Shown here piece after piece: positions 1-12,539 of a stretch of DNA of 64,000 bases; the first letter of the stretch is position 1; every line of letters starts with the position of its first letter. The notes beneath the pieces were generated by a model, which saw only the letters and a program-made list of their open reading frames with translations, was not told the origin of the DNA and made no database searches. The position numbers and the translations under genes are program-made. Origin of the DNA: Medicago truncatula (lineage: Eukaryota > Streptophyta > Magnoliopsida > Fabales > Fabaceae); the NCBI RefSeq assembly GCF_003473485.1, contig NC_053048.1, positions 51,271,755-51,335,754 on the forward strand, in the 5' to 3' direction.

Positions 1-427
1 GTAAACATGTCCACCAGTAAGATAAAGAAATGCAGAGTAAATATAGAGAAAACCAGCAGGGTAAACAAGAGGACCAGTATCACCCTTTAGATTATTGTAA
101 TCTCTTTCCCCTCCTAGAAACCCTTTAACCTGTGACATGTAAGCATCCCAATCTATTTTTGTATCTGAAATTATCAAGAAATTGAAGTTATTAGCATATG
201 CATTGATTCGGTTGATTGAATATGAAACAGTGAAACTTACAAGGGACAAATGCGATTATGAGGAAGACGAAGATTGCATCGGCAATTAGAAGAGCAATTG
301 CTATGGGTATTTTCGGGTTTTCCGTGAATGTGTTGTTTCGTTTTGATCTCGGTGGTGGTGCTGATTGTGTAACGGATTCGACCGCCATTGTTTCAATGTT
401 TTTCAATCTTCTGCCTCCGATTTCCAT
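1..427 (-). CDS. ALG3: ALG3, dolichyl-P-Man alpha-1,3-mannosyltransferase (5' part only)
   Basis: ER-membrane enzyme that adds the alpha-1,3 mannose to Man5GlcNAc2-PP-dolichol on the lumenal side, using dolichyl-phosphate mannose, during N-glycan precursor assembly. Two exons are visible: exon 1 is 241-427 (ATG at 425-427, donor GT at 240) and exon 2 is 164 down to the window edge (acceptor AG at 166-165). The spliced reading gives a hydrophobic first membrane segment ([20 protein letters not shown]) followed by [15 protein letters not shown] and then FLGGERDY and [15 protein letters not shown], blocks I recognise as the conserved N-terminus of plant ALG3. An in-frame Met at codon 14 is an alternative start. 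The rest of the gene lies outside the window. Family call is strong; function is by homology. Confidence 0.9.
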
Positions 428-957
428 TCTTTATAGCCACAGCAACAAAGCAACCAGAAAGTGAATGAAGAAGTAAACTAGGAAATCATCTGACTCTTTT
501 ATTTTTGACTAAAATGCATTTTCCGCCTCCTATGTTTGGCTTGCAATTTTTGCCCCTATTAAAAAAAATCACTTTCCAGCCCCCTAACTTACCCCCTTTT
601 GCAATTCATATGCTCCCTCTAATTTTGACCCGGTCAAAGGCTATCATTGAATTAAATTTAAATGGAAAAAAATGATAGAAATAATTAATAACTTTAGGAT
701 TAAATTAGTGGTAAAGATTTTAAGACTCAGTTAAGGTGTTATTTTGTTCCTTCATTCTAATAAACCTTATTTCTTCTTCTCTTCATCCCCACAAAACAAT
801 TTCGATAAAATAAAATGAAATGATATTTTGACAATCAATTTTAAATAACTTTTAGGGACAACCTTTTTTCTTCCTTTTTATTGGACAGTAATAATAGAGA
901 GAGAGAGAGAAAAAAAAGTATAATGAGTGTATGAGAGAGTTGTCACAAAAGTTGTCT

Positions 958-1663
958 AGGGGTGTATTGAATTAGGATTTTAAAAGACTGTGTGAGATTG
1001 TATTGATTCTCTGAGATTTTAAAAGACTTTATACACTCAATATTTTAAAGGATTTATCACACTGACTTTTAAGAATTTCAAAGGATTTTATGTGATTTTA
1101 AAATTTCAAAGGATTCAATGAATTTTAGGGGAAAAAGAACAAATTTACAAACGTGAATGATAAAAATAATGAACAAATAAATTCTAGCGTTTGAATAAAG
1201 AAAAATAAAACCAATAAAAAATTCTTTTACTATTGATTTTCAAATTTTAAGAATGTTATGGATTTTATAAGATTTTAAGGGACTAAAAAACACTCTAACA
1301 TATTATTCTCAATACACATTTTTTATTTGTTAAAAATGTTATTCCCACAAAATTCAATTGTACATATTTAAAATTATGTCAGCACTTACAAATCTTTCAA
1401 AAAAAAATATTGTGCCAGCCATTACAAATCGGTCAAGTTTACCGAGTGTTAACTCAGTCAAACTCGTTAAACCTTCCGATTTTACCAGAAATCGAGTTTA
1501 CCTCAGAGTTAACACGATTTTTGTATCTAAAAACGTAAACTCGATAATCTCGGAGAGTTAACACTCGATTTGCGGGACATTGATTACGACATACTCTCTA
1601 TCATAATATTTTCAATACAATTTTTTATTTTTATGAGATAGAGAGAGGGAGAGGGGGATGAGA

Positions 1664-1705
<42 letters not shown>

Positions 1706-2110
1706 GAAGAGAGAAATGAGAGAATGGGGAGGGGAGGGAGGGAGGGGAAGGGAGAGAAGGAAAAGAAAGAGATAATAACTTTTAAAAGAAAAACAATCTC
1801 AAAAAATCTCATATTTTGATGAAAAACTTTTTCTTGTTAAAATTACACTGCAAAATCCAACAAAATTCATCCAAATCCAATTTATTAAACAATCATTCGA
1901 AATTTGAATGATTTTGAATACCACGATACTTTTTTTAAGTGATGAAAAGTCTTGATTGAATACCTTAAGATTTTTTTAAAATGACAAAAAGTCTTGATTA
2001 AATACTACAAGACTTTTTTAAGGTTGCAAAAAGTCTTGATTGAATACCACAGAACTTTTTCATAATTAAAAACTTTTTTAAAATCTCATCGAATCCTAAT
2101 CCAATAAATC
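958..2110. mobile_element. Possible element nested inside the MULE
   Basis: A segment starting GGGGTGTATTGAATTAGG at about 958 has an imperfect inverted match near 2090-2110 (minus-strand reading TTATTGGATTAGGATT). Both ends continue into ATTTTAAAAGA-like sequence. The interior repeats short motifs such as AAAAAGTCTTGATT and holds the GA-rich tract. This suggests a second TIR element inserted in the MULE. I could not read a clean target duplication, so the boundaries are approximate and the call is tentative. Confidence 0.35.
1641..1770 (+). repeat. GA-rich microsatellite and purine tract
   Basis: An almost uninterrupted (GA)n run at about 1668-1703 is embedded in a wider purine-only tract reaching about 1770. 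It creates a Ser/Leu-rich open frame on the minus strand that is low-complexity and not a gene. Confidence 0.85.
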
Positions 2111-3850
2111 TCCGTGGTGGTTGAAATATCATTTCTAAAAAAAAAAAAAATCCATGAAAACTTGAAACAGAATAACAATTTAGACCAGACACCATCTTGG
2201 GCGAGGCTATCAGATGCACAATACCGAACCACAGCAAAATTATCATGATCTAGGCAATGAATACTACTATCCATTTTCATCCAATATTCTCTAATCAGAT
2301 TCAATGCCTCTATTCAAGATCTGAGCATTACTTTTTTGAGAGAAACGTTAACAATAATTAAGAGTAGAATGGTGAAGGAAAAAATGGATGTTTACATGGC
2401 TGGAAACACTCATCAAATTTATTGTTGACTGTTGTTATGTTACTTTATATTGATGAAGAATTTATGTTATATGAATAAAAAATGGGTTTAGCTTCTTATT
2501 AATTATGTCATGTGTTCTTCTCTGCTATGAATTCAATTTCTTGTTGGGGGTCTGCTAATCTGCTATGAATTTATGTTCTGGGTTCTTTTTTTTGCAATGG
2601 GATGAATAGAAAATTAATTGAAATTGGGTTTAGCTTGTTATATGAATCGAAAATTGAAAATTTAAACCAGTGTTGCAGGTTTGTTGAGTAATTAAAACCA
2701 TGTTTTTGGCGGTGGTTGTTTCCTTGTGTTTTGGTGTTCTTCTCCATTGAACTTTCTGGTGTTCTTGTCGAACAACATCCTTGTCGAACAACCATGTTTC
2801 TGGTGTTTTTGCAGCGGTCTTATGAAAAAAAGAATGAAGGAGGATGAAAAATGAAGGAGGGTGTGAGAGAGTTGCTGGTGTTGTTCTTGAGAACGAAAAA
2901 GAAAATGAATGGAGGAGGGAAAATTAGCTGAGAGAGGGAGCATGTGAATACTTTTAATCTTGACTACTAATTTTTTATTCATAAGACTATTAATTATTTC
3001 TTATTTTTTTTATTTTAAATTACAAGCGGTCTTTGACTGAGTTTAAATTAGAGGGGGTCTATGAATTATAAAAGGGGGTGAAGTTAGGGGGCTGAAAAAT
3101 GATTTTTTTAATATGAGACTAAAATTGCTACGGAACCAAACATAGAGGATTAAAAGTACATTTTAGCCTTTATTTTTAAGCAAAGTCAAATATGACTTTA
3201 GTTTTCGTTTTTTGCTATTTTGGCCCTTATTTGCTGCTAATTCTGAAAAACAACGTTTTGAAATTTTCCTCTCATCTAAACTTTCATCCCTTAATTTTTT
3301 TTTAAATAATTTAACGAAAAAATCTAACCTATAATATGCAAATGAGACATTCTTCCATAATCACAAATATAATAAATAGTGTTTAATTACACACATAAAA
3401 ATGCATTTTCTCAAAATAATAAAACATTATATTATCAATTTCATTTTTGTTATAAAAAAAAGAGAAACCATTGATATATCATATATAAGTCCAAATACTA
3501 TTTATTTATTTCTGCTTGTGTCTATATTAAAATTTCTCTGTGCAAATGGGGAACCATTTTAATATAATAAAAAACGAATGAATAGTTTTCTTGTTGAAAA
3601 AAATGCTTAAACATAAAATTTTAATATTTTTTATTAGAGAGTAAATTATTAAAGTAACATGGCAAAATAAATATCGTCGCAATACCAAAGATGTTTAATC
3701 ATTTTCCTTAAACTCTAAAAATTAATTAATGAGGAAACAATTTGATTTTGCTCCGTTTCTTTGAGCAAGGAGTCACAACCGAATTTGAGCTCAACGGGTG
3801 TTATTGTTGATGGACGGTGTAATAATAAAAGAAGAGTGTAAAAGATTAGC

Positions 3851-3856
3851 CACGTG
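3851..3856 (+). promoter_or_regulatory. G-box / ABRE core upstream of TSPO
   Basis: CACGTG lies 284 bp before the TSPO start codon, in the context AGCCACGTGCAGC. Plant TSPO genes are known to be induced by abscisic acid and osmotic stress, and bZIP ABRE-binding factors bind this core. The motif is seen; the regulatory role is inferred from family knowledge. Confidence 0.4.
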
Positions 3857-3879
3857 CAGCAAGTATCAGGTTCCACAAC

Positions 3880-4140
3880 ATGATCGTCAACATCATCAAA
3901 CAGAGAAACAAACTTAATCCCTATCTTTACGCGGTCTCTCTGTCACTACTCACTACCATTTACACACGCGTAATGCTTCTCTCTCAAACCCTCTCCACTT
4001 CCTCCATGTGTCCCTCACTTTTTCCTCATACTCACTATTTTTACGCTCTCTCCTTTAAAACCAAAACACACCACCTTCACTTCCTCTCCAACACTCCCAT
4101 CTTCATCATCACATTCTCTCTCAATCAATCTCTTCTCTAA
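3880..4140 (+). other. Upstream open frame touching the TSPO start
   Basis: An 86-codon ATG-initiated frame ends in TAA whose last base is the A of the TSPO ATG (TAATG). The predicted peptide is Ser/Leu/Thr-rich and not recognised. Whether it lies in the transcribed leader depends on where transcription starts; no clear TATA box was placed. It may simply be leader or promoter sequence free of stops. Confidence 0.25.
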
Positions 4141-4742
4141 TGTCTTCTTCTACCACCGCAGACCTCAAACAAAGAAACATCACACCCGACCAAACCACCA
4201 CCACAACAAACGACAGAAATGGTACAATTAGTCACAAAAGAGATAAAAAAATGAAGATGGCCAAAGGTGGTCTTAGATCACTCATAATAGCTGTTTCATT
4301 TCCTCTATCAATAACCCTTTTATCCATTTACATATCCTCTTCTTTCACCTTCTCAAACCACAACAAAGAAGTAATAACCGGTTCTAAAAAGCCTTTTTGG
4401 TTTCCACCATCATGGGCCTTACACCTTCTTTTACCTTCTTCAAGCTTCTTGATGGGACTTTCAGCTTGGATGGTGTGGGCTGCTGGTGGCTTTCATAGAG
4501 ATCTAACTGCTCTTTTGCTTTACTTGCTTCAGATTCTATACACTGTCTTGTGGAACCCTCTTGTTTTTAGATTTGGGGCAACGAGTTTTGGGTTGTTGGT
4601 TTGTTTTGGAAATTTTGTGACTTTGTTTGGGTGTATGCGTTTGTTTAAGAAAGTTAATCCTGTTGCTGCTAATTTGATAAAGCCTTGTTTGGCTTTGATT
4701 GCTTTTCTTTTCATTGTAAATCTTAAGCTCATTTTTATCTGA
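4140..4742 (+). CDS. TSPO: TSPO, translocator protein (TspO/MBR family)
   Basis: Membrane protein of the TspO/MBR family, in plants found in the ER/Golgi. It binds heme and porphyrins, is transiently induced by ABA, and is linked to porphyrin scavenging and aquaporin turnover through autophagy. The 200-residue product is close to the 196-residue Arabidopsis protein. It has the plant-specific hydrophilic N-extension (residues 1-40, Thr/Lys-rich), then MAKGGLRSL and five hydrophobic segments. Family signatures are visible: PFWFPPSW (85-92), GLSAWMVW (106-113), the conserved WNP at 138-140, and NPVAANLIKPCLA (173-185). The gene is intronless, as usual for plant TSPO. The start is the first Met that gives the plant-type extension. 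It overlaps by one base the stop of an upstream open frame (3880-4140). Confidence 0.93.
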   Translation: MSSSTTADLKQRNITPDQTTTTTNDRNGTISHKRDKKMKMAKGGLRSLIIAVSFPLSITLLSIYISSSFTFSNHNKEVITGSKKPFWFPPSWALHLLLPSSSFLMGLSAWMVWAAGGFHRDLTALLLYLLQILYTVLWNPLVFRFGATSFGLLVCFGNFVTLFGCMRLFKKVNPVAANLIKPCLALIAFLFIVNLKLIFI

Positions 4743-6400
4743 AAATACATGTTGTAGGCTTGTCTGTAGCTAGTATACGAATCTTGTAATGGGAGGTAAC
4801 ATAAACAGTCAGTTTCATGTGTTGTGTTGTGTTGGATACACCAGGTGTAAATAATATGTAGATTCCCACTATTTTGTGTTGTTTTTTCTTTCTTTCTTGG
4901 CTTAGATATTTCATACAACGTCCAAATATGATTAGTGAGTGATTTAGTGTATGGCTTAAAATTGAATAATGTAAAAATATTGCATTTTTATGCTTTTATC
5001 ACTTCCTTTGAGACTGAGATTTGAACGACGCGTTTGTTTTTAATGTAATGTAACTCTGTAGCTCAAGTGACAGTTTCTGTAAAAATGAAAGGAGAGGGAG
5101 AGGGAGAAATGGGTTGGTAGAAATGGAATGTAATGTAATGTTTTTATACAGTTTCTATAAAAATTAACTATGTAGCTCAAGCTTTTAGTTTTGACAAAAT
5201 GAGAAATGGGCTAGTAGAAATGGAATCAGGGACTAGTTCAAAGAAAATAGATTTGAAGCATTATATCTTGGACTACCTCAATCTAAAGCCTAAACTTGAT
5301 TTCTTTATTCACAAGGCAAAACAGTAATAAGCAGCAACTCAAAGTTCAACTATGTATGCATAAACAGTTAACCGCTTGATTAGGTCATGATTACTAACTA
5401 ATAGAGGAAAGGCTGAGTATCTCAATATGTTAAAATATGAGAAATAATATTTATCTTTTTACTTTCTTTGTAGATTATGGTAATGAGTGTCTAAATAACA
5501 CAACTTTTAAAAATATGTATAGTGCAAGGGAACCGCCCAAATATCATTTCTCCAAATAGAAAGATTATGTTGAAAAATGATGAAAATGATGAATTTAATT
5601 TTTTAAAAGCCAAAATGTTATTGAATTTAATGCAAACATACTAATTTTGGTTTCCTTAACAGGTATCATTAGGACAGATTTATATATCTTAGAGACATTC
5701 ATATTTAGAGTAAATTGTCTTTAATAAAAGGACACATGTAGGTTCATCCAAAAAAAAAAATTAAAGTCTAGTTTAACTGCAGGAAAAAAGATTTGAGATT
5801 GAAGAGAATTCCACAACATATAAAGGCAGATCAATGTTTGACTCATTTTCTATACCATCAAAATATCCACCAGTAAGCAGATGGAAATGTACAAAAAGTT
5901 ATATATCTTCAATACCAACAAAAAGTCCCCACCAGTAAGCAGATGAGAATGTACAAAAGGTATATGACTTGAAGCTATTCATCATTCAAAGAATTGCCAT
6001 GAATTCCTCTACATATCTCTAACTACGAAAAAGCTCATATCCATGTCAATGCTCACATAGTTTTGCTATATTTTGATGTATACTAAGACCAGAATTACTA
6101 TCTGTGTCATCAATTATCATCTTTAGCCTCTGTAAGTGAAATGGTAATCGGCTGCCATCTCGAATGACAAGGTATAATCCATTTCTTGATTGTGATTATA
6201 ATCTCCAAAATCTTAAGTACATCACCCAACACAAGCTCTCCAAGACACAATCTCTTTAGAATTAATAAAGTTTCATATCTAATAAAAACATATAATAAAA
6301 GACAAAAGGTGATCACATCAGTAACTTAACAAGTAATAAAGCTCCAAGGAACTAAGAAAAACAATATGGTTTTACCTGTTACAGGACGCCAAAATCGCCG
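4743..6400. other. Intergenic, no gene recognised
   Basis: Contains the TSPO 3' region and AT-rich DNA. Around 5860-5950 a phrase containing CCACCAGTAAGCAGATG occurs twice in close succession, and around 5040-5240 GAAATGGG / TGTAGCTCAAG phrases are repeated. No coding sequence or RNA gene was recognised. Confidence 0.6.
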
Positions 6401-6479
6401 ATCTTCCTGAAGATGAAGCAAGGAATTGCTCTATCCTAACCCAGATTGCGTCTGGGAAATGACTTGGCAAACCACGTAA

Positions 6480-7435
6480 GGGGGGGTTCACACACTTCCA
6501 TAGATTCTCAAACGTAATGTGCCAAAGACTCATTTAACCACCTTCTGTTGCTCAATTGCACAATGTAAACCCTTCCTAATATCAACTGTCTCATATTTGG
6601 GATCACCATAACGAATGCAATCAATTATATTTCCTTCGATAGGAAAAACCATTTCATTCATCAGTGTATTCAAAGTGACTAGAATAATATCCACAAGTCC
6701 TTGCAAATTCTCATAAGTTGATATTGTTTTCAAAGTCTCTAACTGCTTTGTTCTTCCATTTGCCTTTAGCCTTCCACATTTGCCTTTGTCACCACCTTTA
6801 TTCTTTGCTAGCTGCGCTTGCAAGGCTTGATCACTAGATTTTTCTAGATTTCTTTCATTCATTCACTGTTCGTATGCCGCCAATGAACCTTGAAGTTCTT
6901 CAACTTTCATTTCATCAAGGTTCTTGGATTCTTCAATTATCACAACAATGTAGCCAGATTTCAGGGTTAAGGTAAAGCTTTTTTATCGAGTCGAGCCGAG
7001 CTGAACCAAGTTCGACTCATCCCTATCTGTGGAATTTGCACTCAAGTCCACATACCCGTTCTGCACCACCTCACACACATCTTCAAATCCAAAGATCACT
7101 TTCATGCACCATTTGTCCCAATTCATTCCATCAAGAATGGGTAGGTTTCCTAGAAAATCTCCATTCAAACCTGTCATTGTGTTGCAAACACTAAACTCTC
7201 ACTGAGTCACAAAAGGATTGAACCTAGCTCACTGATACCATTTCTGTTGGAGAATGAAGAAATAGAAATGGAGAAACTCACATAGCACACACTGTAAAAC
7301 TGAGAGAATTGGATGTGAAAAGAAAGGAATTTTATTCACACTTTTTAATTGCACTCAATTGAGTATTCACACTCTTTATTTGTAGAGTAGCCAAAGAGTT
7401 ACTAACTAACAAACTGACTTTGTAACTAACTAACA
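6480..7435 (-). mobile_element. Copia-type LTR retrotransposon remnant: one LTR, primer site and gag piece
   Basis: Fossil, minus orientation. A candidate LTR lies at about 7245-7435: 191 bp, TG...CA ends when read on either strand. It is followed by a tRNA-Met primer-site match (TGGTATCAGT on the minus strand, near 7231-7240) and then a gag start region with ILDGMNWDKW and FGFEDVCEVVQNG, typical of plant Copia gag. Only gag-like sequence remains, it is interrupted more than once, and the pol region and second LTR were not found. Clearly broken and old. Confidence 0.65.
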
Positions 7436-7727
7436 AGATCAATTCTGGATTACAATATTTCCCTACTTCATGTATGGTCTCTGTGATTCCGTATTCTTCT
7501 GAGCTACGCGTACTGCTAAAATGTAGTATATATTGACTTCATAAACAAATGACACCATTTTTTTTTCTTCAGAATTACTCGTTATAATTATTATGAAGTG
7601 TTAAAATTAGATCGTTAGCACTACAGAGCAGCTGATAAAGCAGAGTACATACCAATCAAGATCAACCTGACAGAAAACAGGAAAAATGCAGACAAAATTG
7701 TTTTTTTTTTTCTGCATCTCTATCTAG

Positions 7728-7957
7728 TGTTATATTCCAATCACATCTGCCCCTGAAAACGTGTAGTCCAGTGACAATCTCAATATTTCTGTTGTCCTTA
7801 CACTGCGGCTCAGGTGTGAGGAAAGTTCACAACTGATAAACTTATCAACTAAAAAACTTATATTATTAATCAATTGATTGAACAGAAGGTCACAAAGGAT
7901 TACGAATGAAGGAGGATTATTTATAGGATACATCATGGCTCCCAATATCCCTTAACA
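7728..7957 (-). mobile_element. Possible LTR remnant
   Basis: A 230-bp segment with TG...CA-type ends contains a TATAAATA box on the minus strand near 7908-7916, as in a Copia LTR promoter. No primer site or internal sequence is attached, and the flanks show no clear target duplication. Treated as a fossil LTR fragment of uncertain extent. Confidence 0.35.
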
Positions 7958-8005
7958 AACTTAAACTATAGCAGAAATAAATCTAACTGAACTAACTAAT
8001 GAATG

Positions 8006-8163
8006 ATTTTGAATATGAATATTTCTCATAATATTGAAAGGAATGAAAGCCAACTATTTATATACATGAGATCTGATCTAAATAGGAATGCAATCCTATC
8101 ATAACTCCTAATGATACTAACAGATCATACTATATTAAATATAATAAATATCAATATATCAAC
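8006..8163 (-). repeat. 3' LTR of the Copia fossil
   Basis: Direct copy of 12540-12698. It is adjoined at 8164-8176 by the purine-rich tract that precedes 3' LTRs in this family. Confidence 0.85.
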
Positions 8164-11100
8164 ACTCCCCCTCAAGGTGGAGCATAGATATCATATGCAT
8201 CCATCTTGTCACATATGTAAGTTATCTGAGGACTTCGTAGAGATTTAGTAAAGATATCTGCAAGTTGATCCTTAGAATTGACAAATGAGGTTTTGATGAC
8301 TCCAAAGAGAATCTTTTCCCTAATGAAATGACAGTCGACTTCTATATGCTCTGTTCTCTCGTGAAAAACCGGATTGGAGGAGAGGTGTAAAGCTGATTGA
8401 TTATCACATACGAGTTCCATCTGACTAACCTTACAAAAACTTAATTTTTGTGGTAAATGTTTTAACCACACAAGCTCACTTGTAGCATGAGCCATTGCTC
8501 AATACTCAGCTTCTGTATTTGATCGAGCAACGACTGTTTGCTTTTTGCTCTTCCATGAAATGAGATTTTCACCCACAAAAATACAATAACCAGAAGTAGA
8601 TCGTCTATCACTTGCATCTCCTACCCAATTGGCATCTGAATACCCAACGATATTAGTGTGGCCTCTATCAGTGAAAACAAGTCCTTTTCCATGTGCTCTT
8701 TTGATGTACTTAAGAATTCGAACAATTGCATTTCAATGACTGTCACACGGAGAGTTAAGGAACTGACTTACTACGCTAACTAGAAAAGATGTGTCAGGTC
8801 TTGTTAGGGTAAGATAATTCAATTTTCCCACTAGTCTCTGGTATCTTCCTGGATCGGAATAAGGTTCCCCCTGGTCAGGAAGGAGCTTTACATTAGGATC
8901 CATAAGAGTGTCGGCTGGTTTGCAATCTATAAGACATGTCTCCTCTAAAATATCAAGGGCATATTTTCTTTGAGAGATAACAATGTCTGACTTTGACTGC
9001 CACCTCAATCCCAAGAAAGTAACGTAGAGGACCTAAGTCCTTAGTCTGAAAGTTTTGAAATAGGTGTTGTTTTAAGGCTTTGATACCTTCATAATCATCA
9101 CTTGTAATCACAATATCATCAACATAAACTACAAGATAGACATATTGATTTGATGATGAACATTTAAGAAAGACAGAATGATCTTATTCGCAACGGGTCA
9201 TCCCAAACTGCAGCAAAACTTTGCTAAATCGACCAAACCAAGCCCGAGGTGATTGTTTCAGGCCATATAAGGACTTATGCAATTTACATACTAGACTAAG
9301 CCCCCCTAGCAACCCAGGAGGTTGCTCCATATAAATCTCTTCTTCCAAGTCACCATGCAAGAAAGCATTTTTTATATCCAGCTGAAATAAAGGCCAACGT
9401 TTCATGGCAGCCATAGTTATAAAGAGGCAAACAGATGTCATCTTCGCAACCGGTGAGAAGGTATCGTTGTGATCTTGACCATATACCTGAGTATAGCCTT
9501 TAGCCACTAACCGAGCCTTTAATCGATCAACTTGTCCGCCAGGTCCACTTTGACATTAAACACCCACTTGCAATCAACAACAGATTTTCCAAGAGAAGGT
9601 GGAACAAGCTCCCAAGTATGGTTGGATTCTAAACCTACCATTTCATCAATCATGGCTTGTTTCCATCCTTGGTGAGATAATGCTTCATGAACTGTCTTAG
9701 GAATTGAGACAGATGACAGAGCAGAAACAAAAGCAAAGTAGGAAGGAGACAGTCGATGGTAACTCAAAAAGTTGTAAACGGGATGAGGATTAGTAGTTGA
9801 CCTTTTACCTTTATGAAGAGCAAAAGGTAAGTCATTAGAAGGCTCAGGTGGGACCACAATAGGAGAGGAGATTGGAACAGTAGCCGAATCCCTAGAATCA
9901 GTAGCAATAGTCTTTGTAGCTAAATCACTAGAATCAATAGGAGATGTTTCTAGAGCTTCAACATGTCGACGCTCAAAAATATTACCGTAACGGTAACGGC
10001 GGAACTCATGGTTACCTTGTAACTGTGGAGAACTTTGAGTAGAGACAGGTGGCTCAAATATTGGGTTAAATAGAGAAATAGGCATCACCTGAGAATCGGT
10101 AACATCTGTTGTAAAACTAGATGTAGTGGGTGAAGCAAAGAATGGTGTATTCTCGAAGAAAGTAACATCTGCTGAAATGTAAAAGCGACGTGTAGATGGA
10201 GAATAACACCGATACCTCTTTTGGGTTCTAGAATAGCCCAAAAACATACATTTGACAACTCGTGCAGACAATTTATCGCGACCAGGAGTGAGATCATGAA
10301 CAAAACATGTAGAGCCGAACACACGAAGTGGAACTCTGTACAAAGGGTCTTTAGGAAATAAGAGTGAGTGTGGAATCTCATTATCCAATACTGAGGATGG
10401 CATACGGTTTATCAAATAACAAGCAGTGAGAATAGCATCACCCCAAAATTTAAAAGGTGCATGAGCATTGATCAATAAGGTTCGAGCAGTATCAACTAAA
10501 TGACGATGTTTTCTTTCAACGACGCCATTTTGTTGTGGTGTGTGGGGACAACTGGATTGATGTATGATACCAAGAGAAGCCATGAAACTTGAAAGAGTTG
10601 AATGGTGCTGTAAAATATTCTTTTGCATTGTCACTCCGCAAAATTCGAATTCCTTTTCCAAATTGGTTCTTATCTCTAAACAAAATGTCTGAAAGGCACC
10701 AAATAATTGTGAACGGTCCTTCAGTAAAGTGATCCAAATGCATCTAGAAAAATCATCAATGAAAGTGACATAATATCTATATCCCAAAGTAGACAACACC
10801 CGACTAGGACCCCACACATTAGAATGAACAATATCAAAGGGAGACTTGGATCTTTTGTTGGGACTGCTTGGGGAAGATGCTCTAACATGTTTCCCAAGTT
10901 GACATGACTCACAATCCAATGACTTCAAGTGTGAAAGTTAAGGAACCAACACCTTTAACTTATCTAAACTTGGATGACCCAAACGACGATGAATCATGTC
11001 TGGAGATGCATAAACACCACAAATAGTGGATGATTGACTATGAAGGTAACATAGACCCTGTGATACAGATCATGTTCCAATTGTCTTTCATGTATTACAA

Positions 11101-12539
11101 TCTTGTATACATAAAGACTTGGAAGAAAATGTTATGGAACAATTGAGAGAGTCATTAAGCTTACTGATTGATATCGAATTAAAAGGACAACCAGGTACAA
11201 ATAACACAATTCAATAATAGAGATGGCAGAGGTGAGGCCTGACCAATACCAGTAACTTGTGCCTTAGAACCATTAGCAAGGGTAATACTGTGAGGTATAT
11301 TTGGAGGTGACAAGTTAGAGATAAGAGAGGGATTACCAACTACATGATCGGAAGCACCGGAATCTAAAATCCATGATCTGACGCAGTGAGAAAGACAAGT
11401 TGTAGAATTACCAAAAAGAGTCAAAGTGGTCGGAGATAAAATCGGTTGGACAACCATCATACCACTAAACCAACAACCTTTGAATGACGTCCAAAGACAA
11501 ATATGTAGCAACCAAGATGAAACACGACAAAAGTGGCAGATTAAAGTGAGCAGAGAATGACCCACGAAGCCTGAAACCATGGTTTCGTTGGGGTATAGAA
11601 AGAGCGTAGATCGTAGGATCGTAACAAGGATCGTAAGATCCCACCTAATAGACAAAATTATAAAAGAAACTAAGAAAAATAGCCTTTCATAAAAAAAAAA
11701 CACTTTCATTAACCATAATTGTCGTTGAATGAATAATTGAAACAGTTACAATTTCAGAGAAAAACTTTCATTAACCATTATTGTTATTGAATGATAATTG
11801 AAGCAGTTACAATTTCAGAGAAAAAGAGGAGAAAAATTCCCAATTTCCAAACATAATGATTCAATTAAACGCCAATAACTCCCAAAAAAACGAAATTAAT
11901 GGTATAATCAGACCTTTTCAAGTGAAAACGGGTCGAATCCATGCTGGTTGGTACCGGGTCAACCCTAGTCGGGTCGGGCATCAACCTCTAACCCGGGTTA
12001 AAAACCATCGCAGAAAACGCAGAAGAGCGCCGATTCTGCGATTAACCGCTTTTCCTTGGCGCGCCGTCCGCTCCTCCGTCGTTTCCGATCTTCTACCTGC
12101 TCCAGATCGGTGATTGCCATCGGAATCGCAAGATCGTACGATCTTGGGTGTTAGATCGCGATTTTAACAACCTTGCCTGAAACACCGAGAAAAAACTGAC
12201 GAAAAACCAATCAACTTCAAAGAAATCTCCAAACGACCTCTAAAAAGTGGGACCCAAGTGTTGTTGACGGTCCCAAACAACACAGAACAACAAGGTGAGT
12301 CAAATGATGACAGTGGCGATTGAAAGCCGCGGGAAGGCGGCGCGTCGATTGACGTTTGATGGCGGAAAGCAGATCGGTGCCGTCTGATTCTAATTCCAGA
12401 GCGCGTGTCTATGTCGGTGGCTCCGACAGCTGTCAGCGGTGGTTGTGCGCTCACAGCTGACTTGAGACCAAACAAACTAAAAAAAAACTATGGTTAGCCT
12501 TGTCGGCAGAACCCAAAGAAAAACCTTGCTCTAGATACC

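Larger units (their letters stand above)
507..3168. mobile_element. Non-autonomous Mutator-like element (MULE), 2.66 kb
   Basis: Long terminal inverted repeats of roughly 140 bp face each other. The left begins GACTAAAATGCATTTT at 507 and the right, read on the minus strand from 3168, begins GGCTAAAATGTAC; both continue with CTATGTTTGG and CAGCCCCCTAACTT. The element is flanked by a perfect 9-bp direct repeat TTTATTTTT at 498-506 and 3169-3177, the duplication length typical of Mutator elements. No transposase reading frame was recognised; the open frames inside are low-complexity or unmatched. The two TIRs differ at many positions (roughly 20 percent by eye), so the insertion is not recent. 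Confidence 0.85.

Noticed and set aside
1612-1812. Ser/Leu-rich open frame on the minus strand
   Set aside because: It is only the translation of a GA microsatellite and purine tract.
2571-2982. Overlapping minus-strand open frames inside the MULE
   Set aside because: No family motif, atypical composition, and they overlap each other; treated as chance frames.
11856-12113. 85-codon plus-strand frame with moderate GC
   Set aside because: It lies in the leader region of the Copia fossil, on the opposite strand to its coding sequence.
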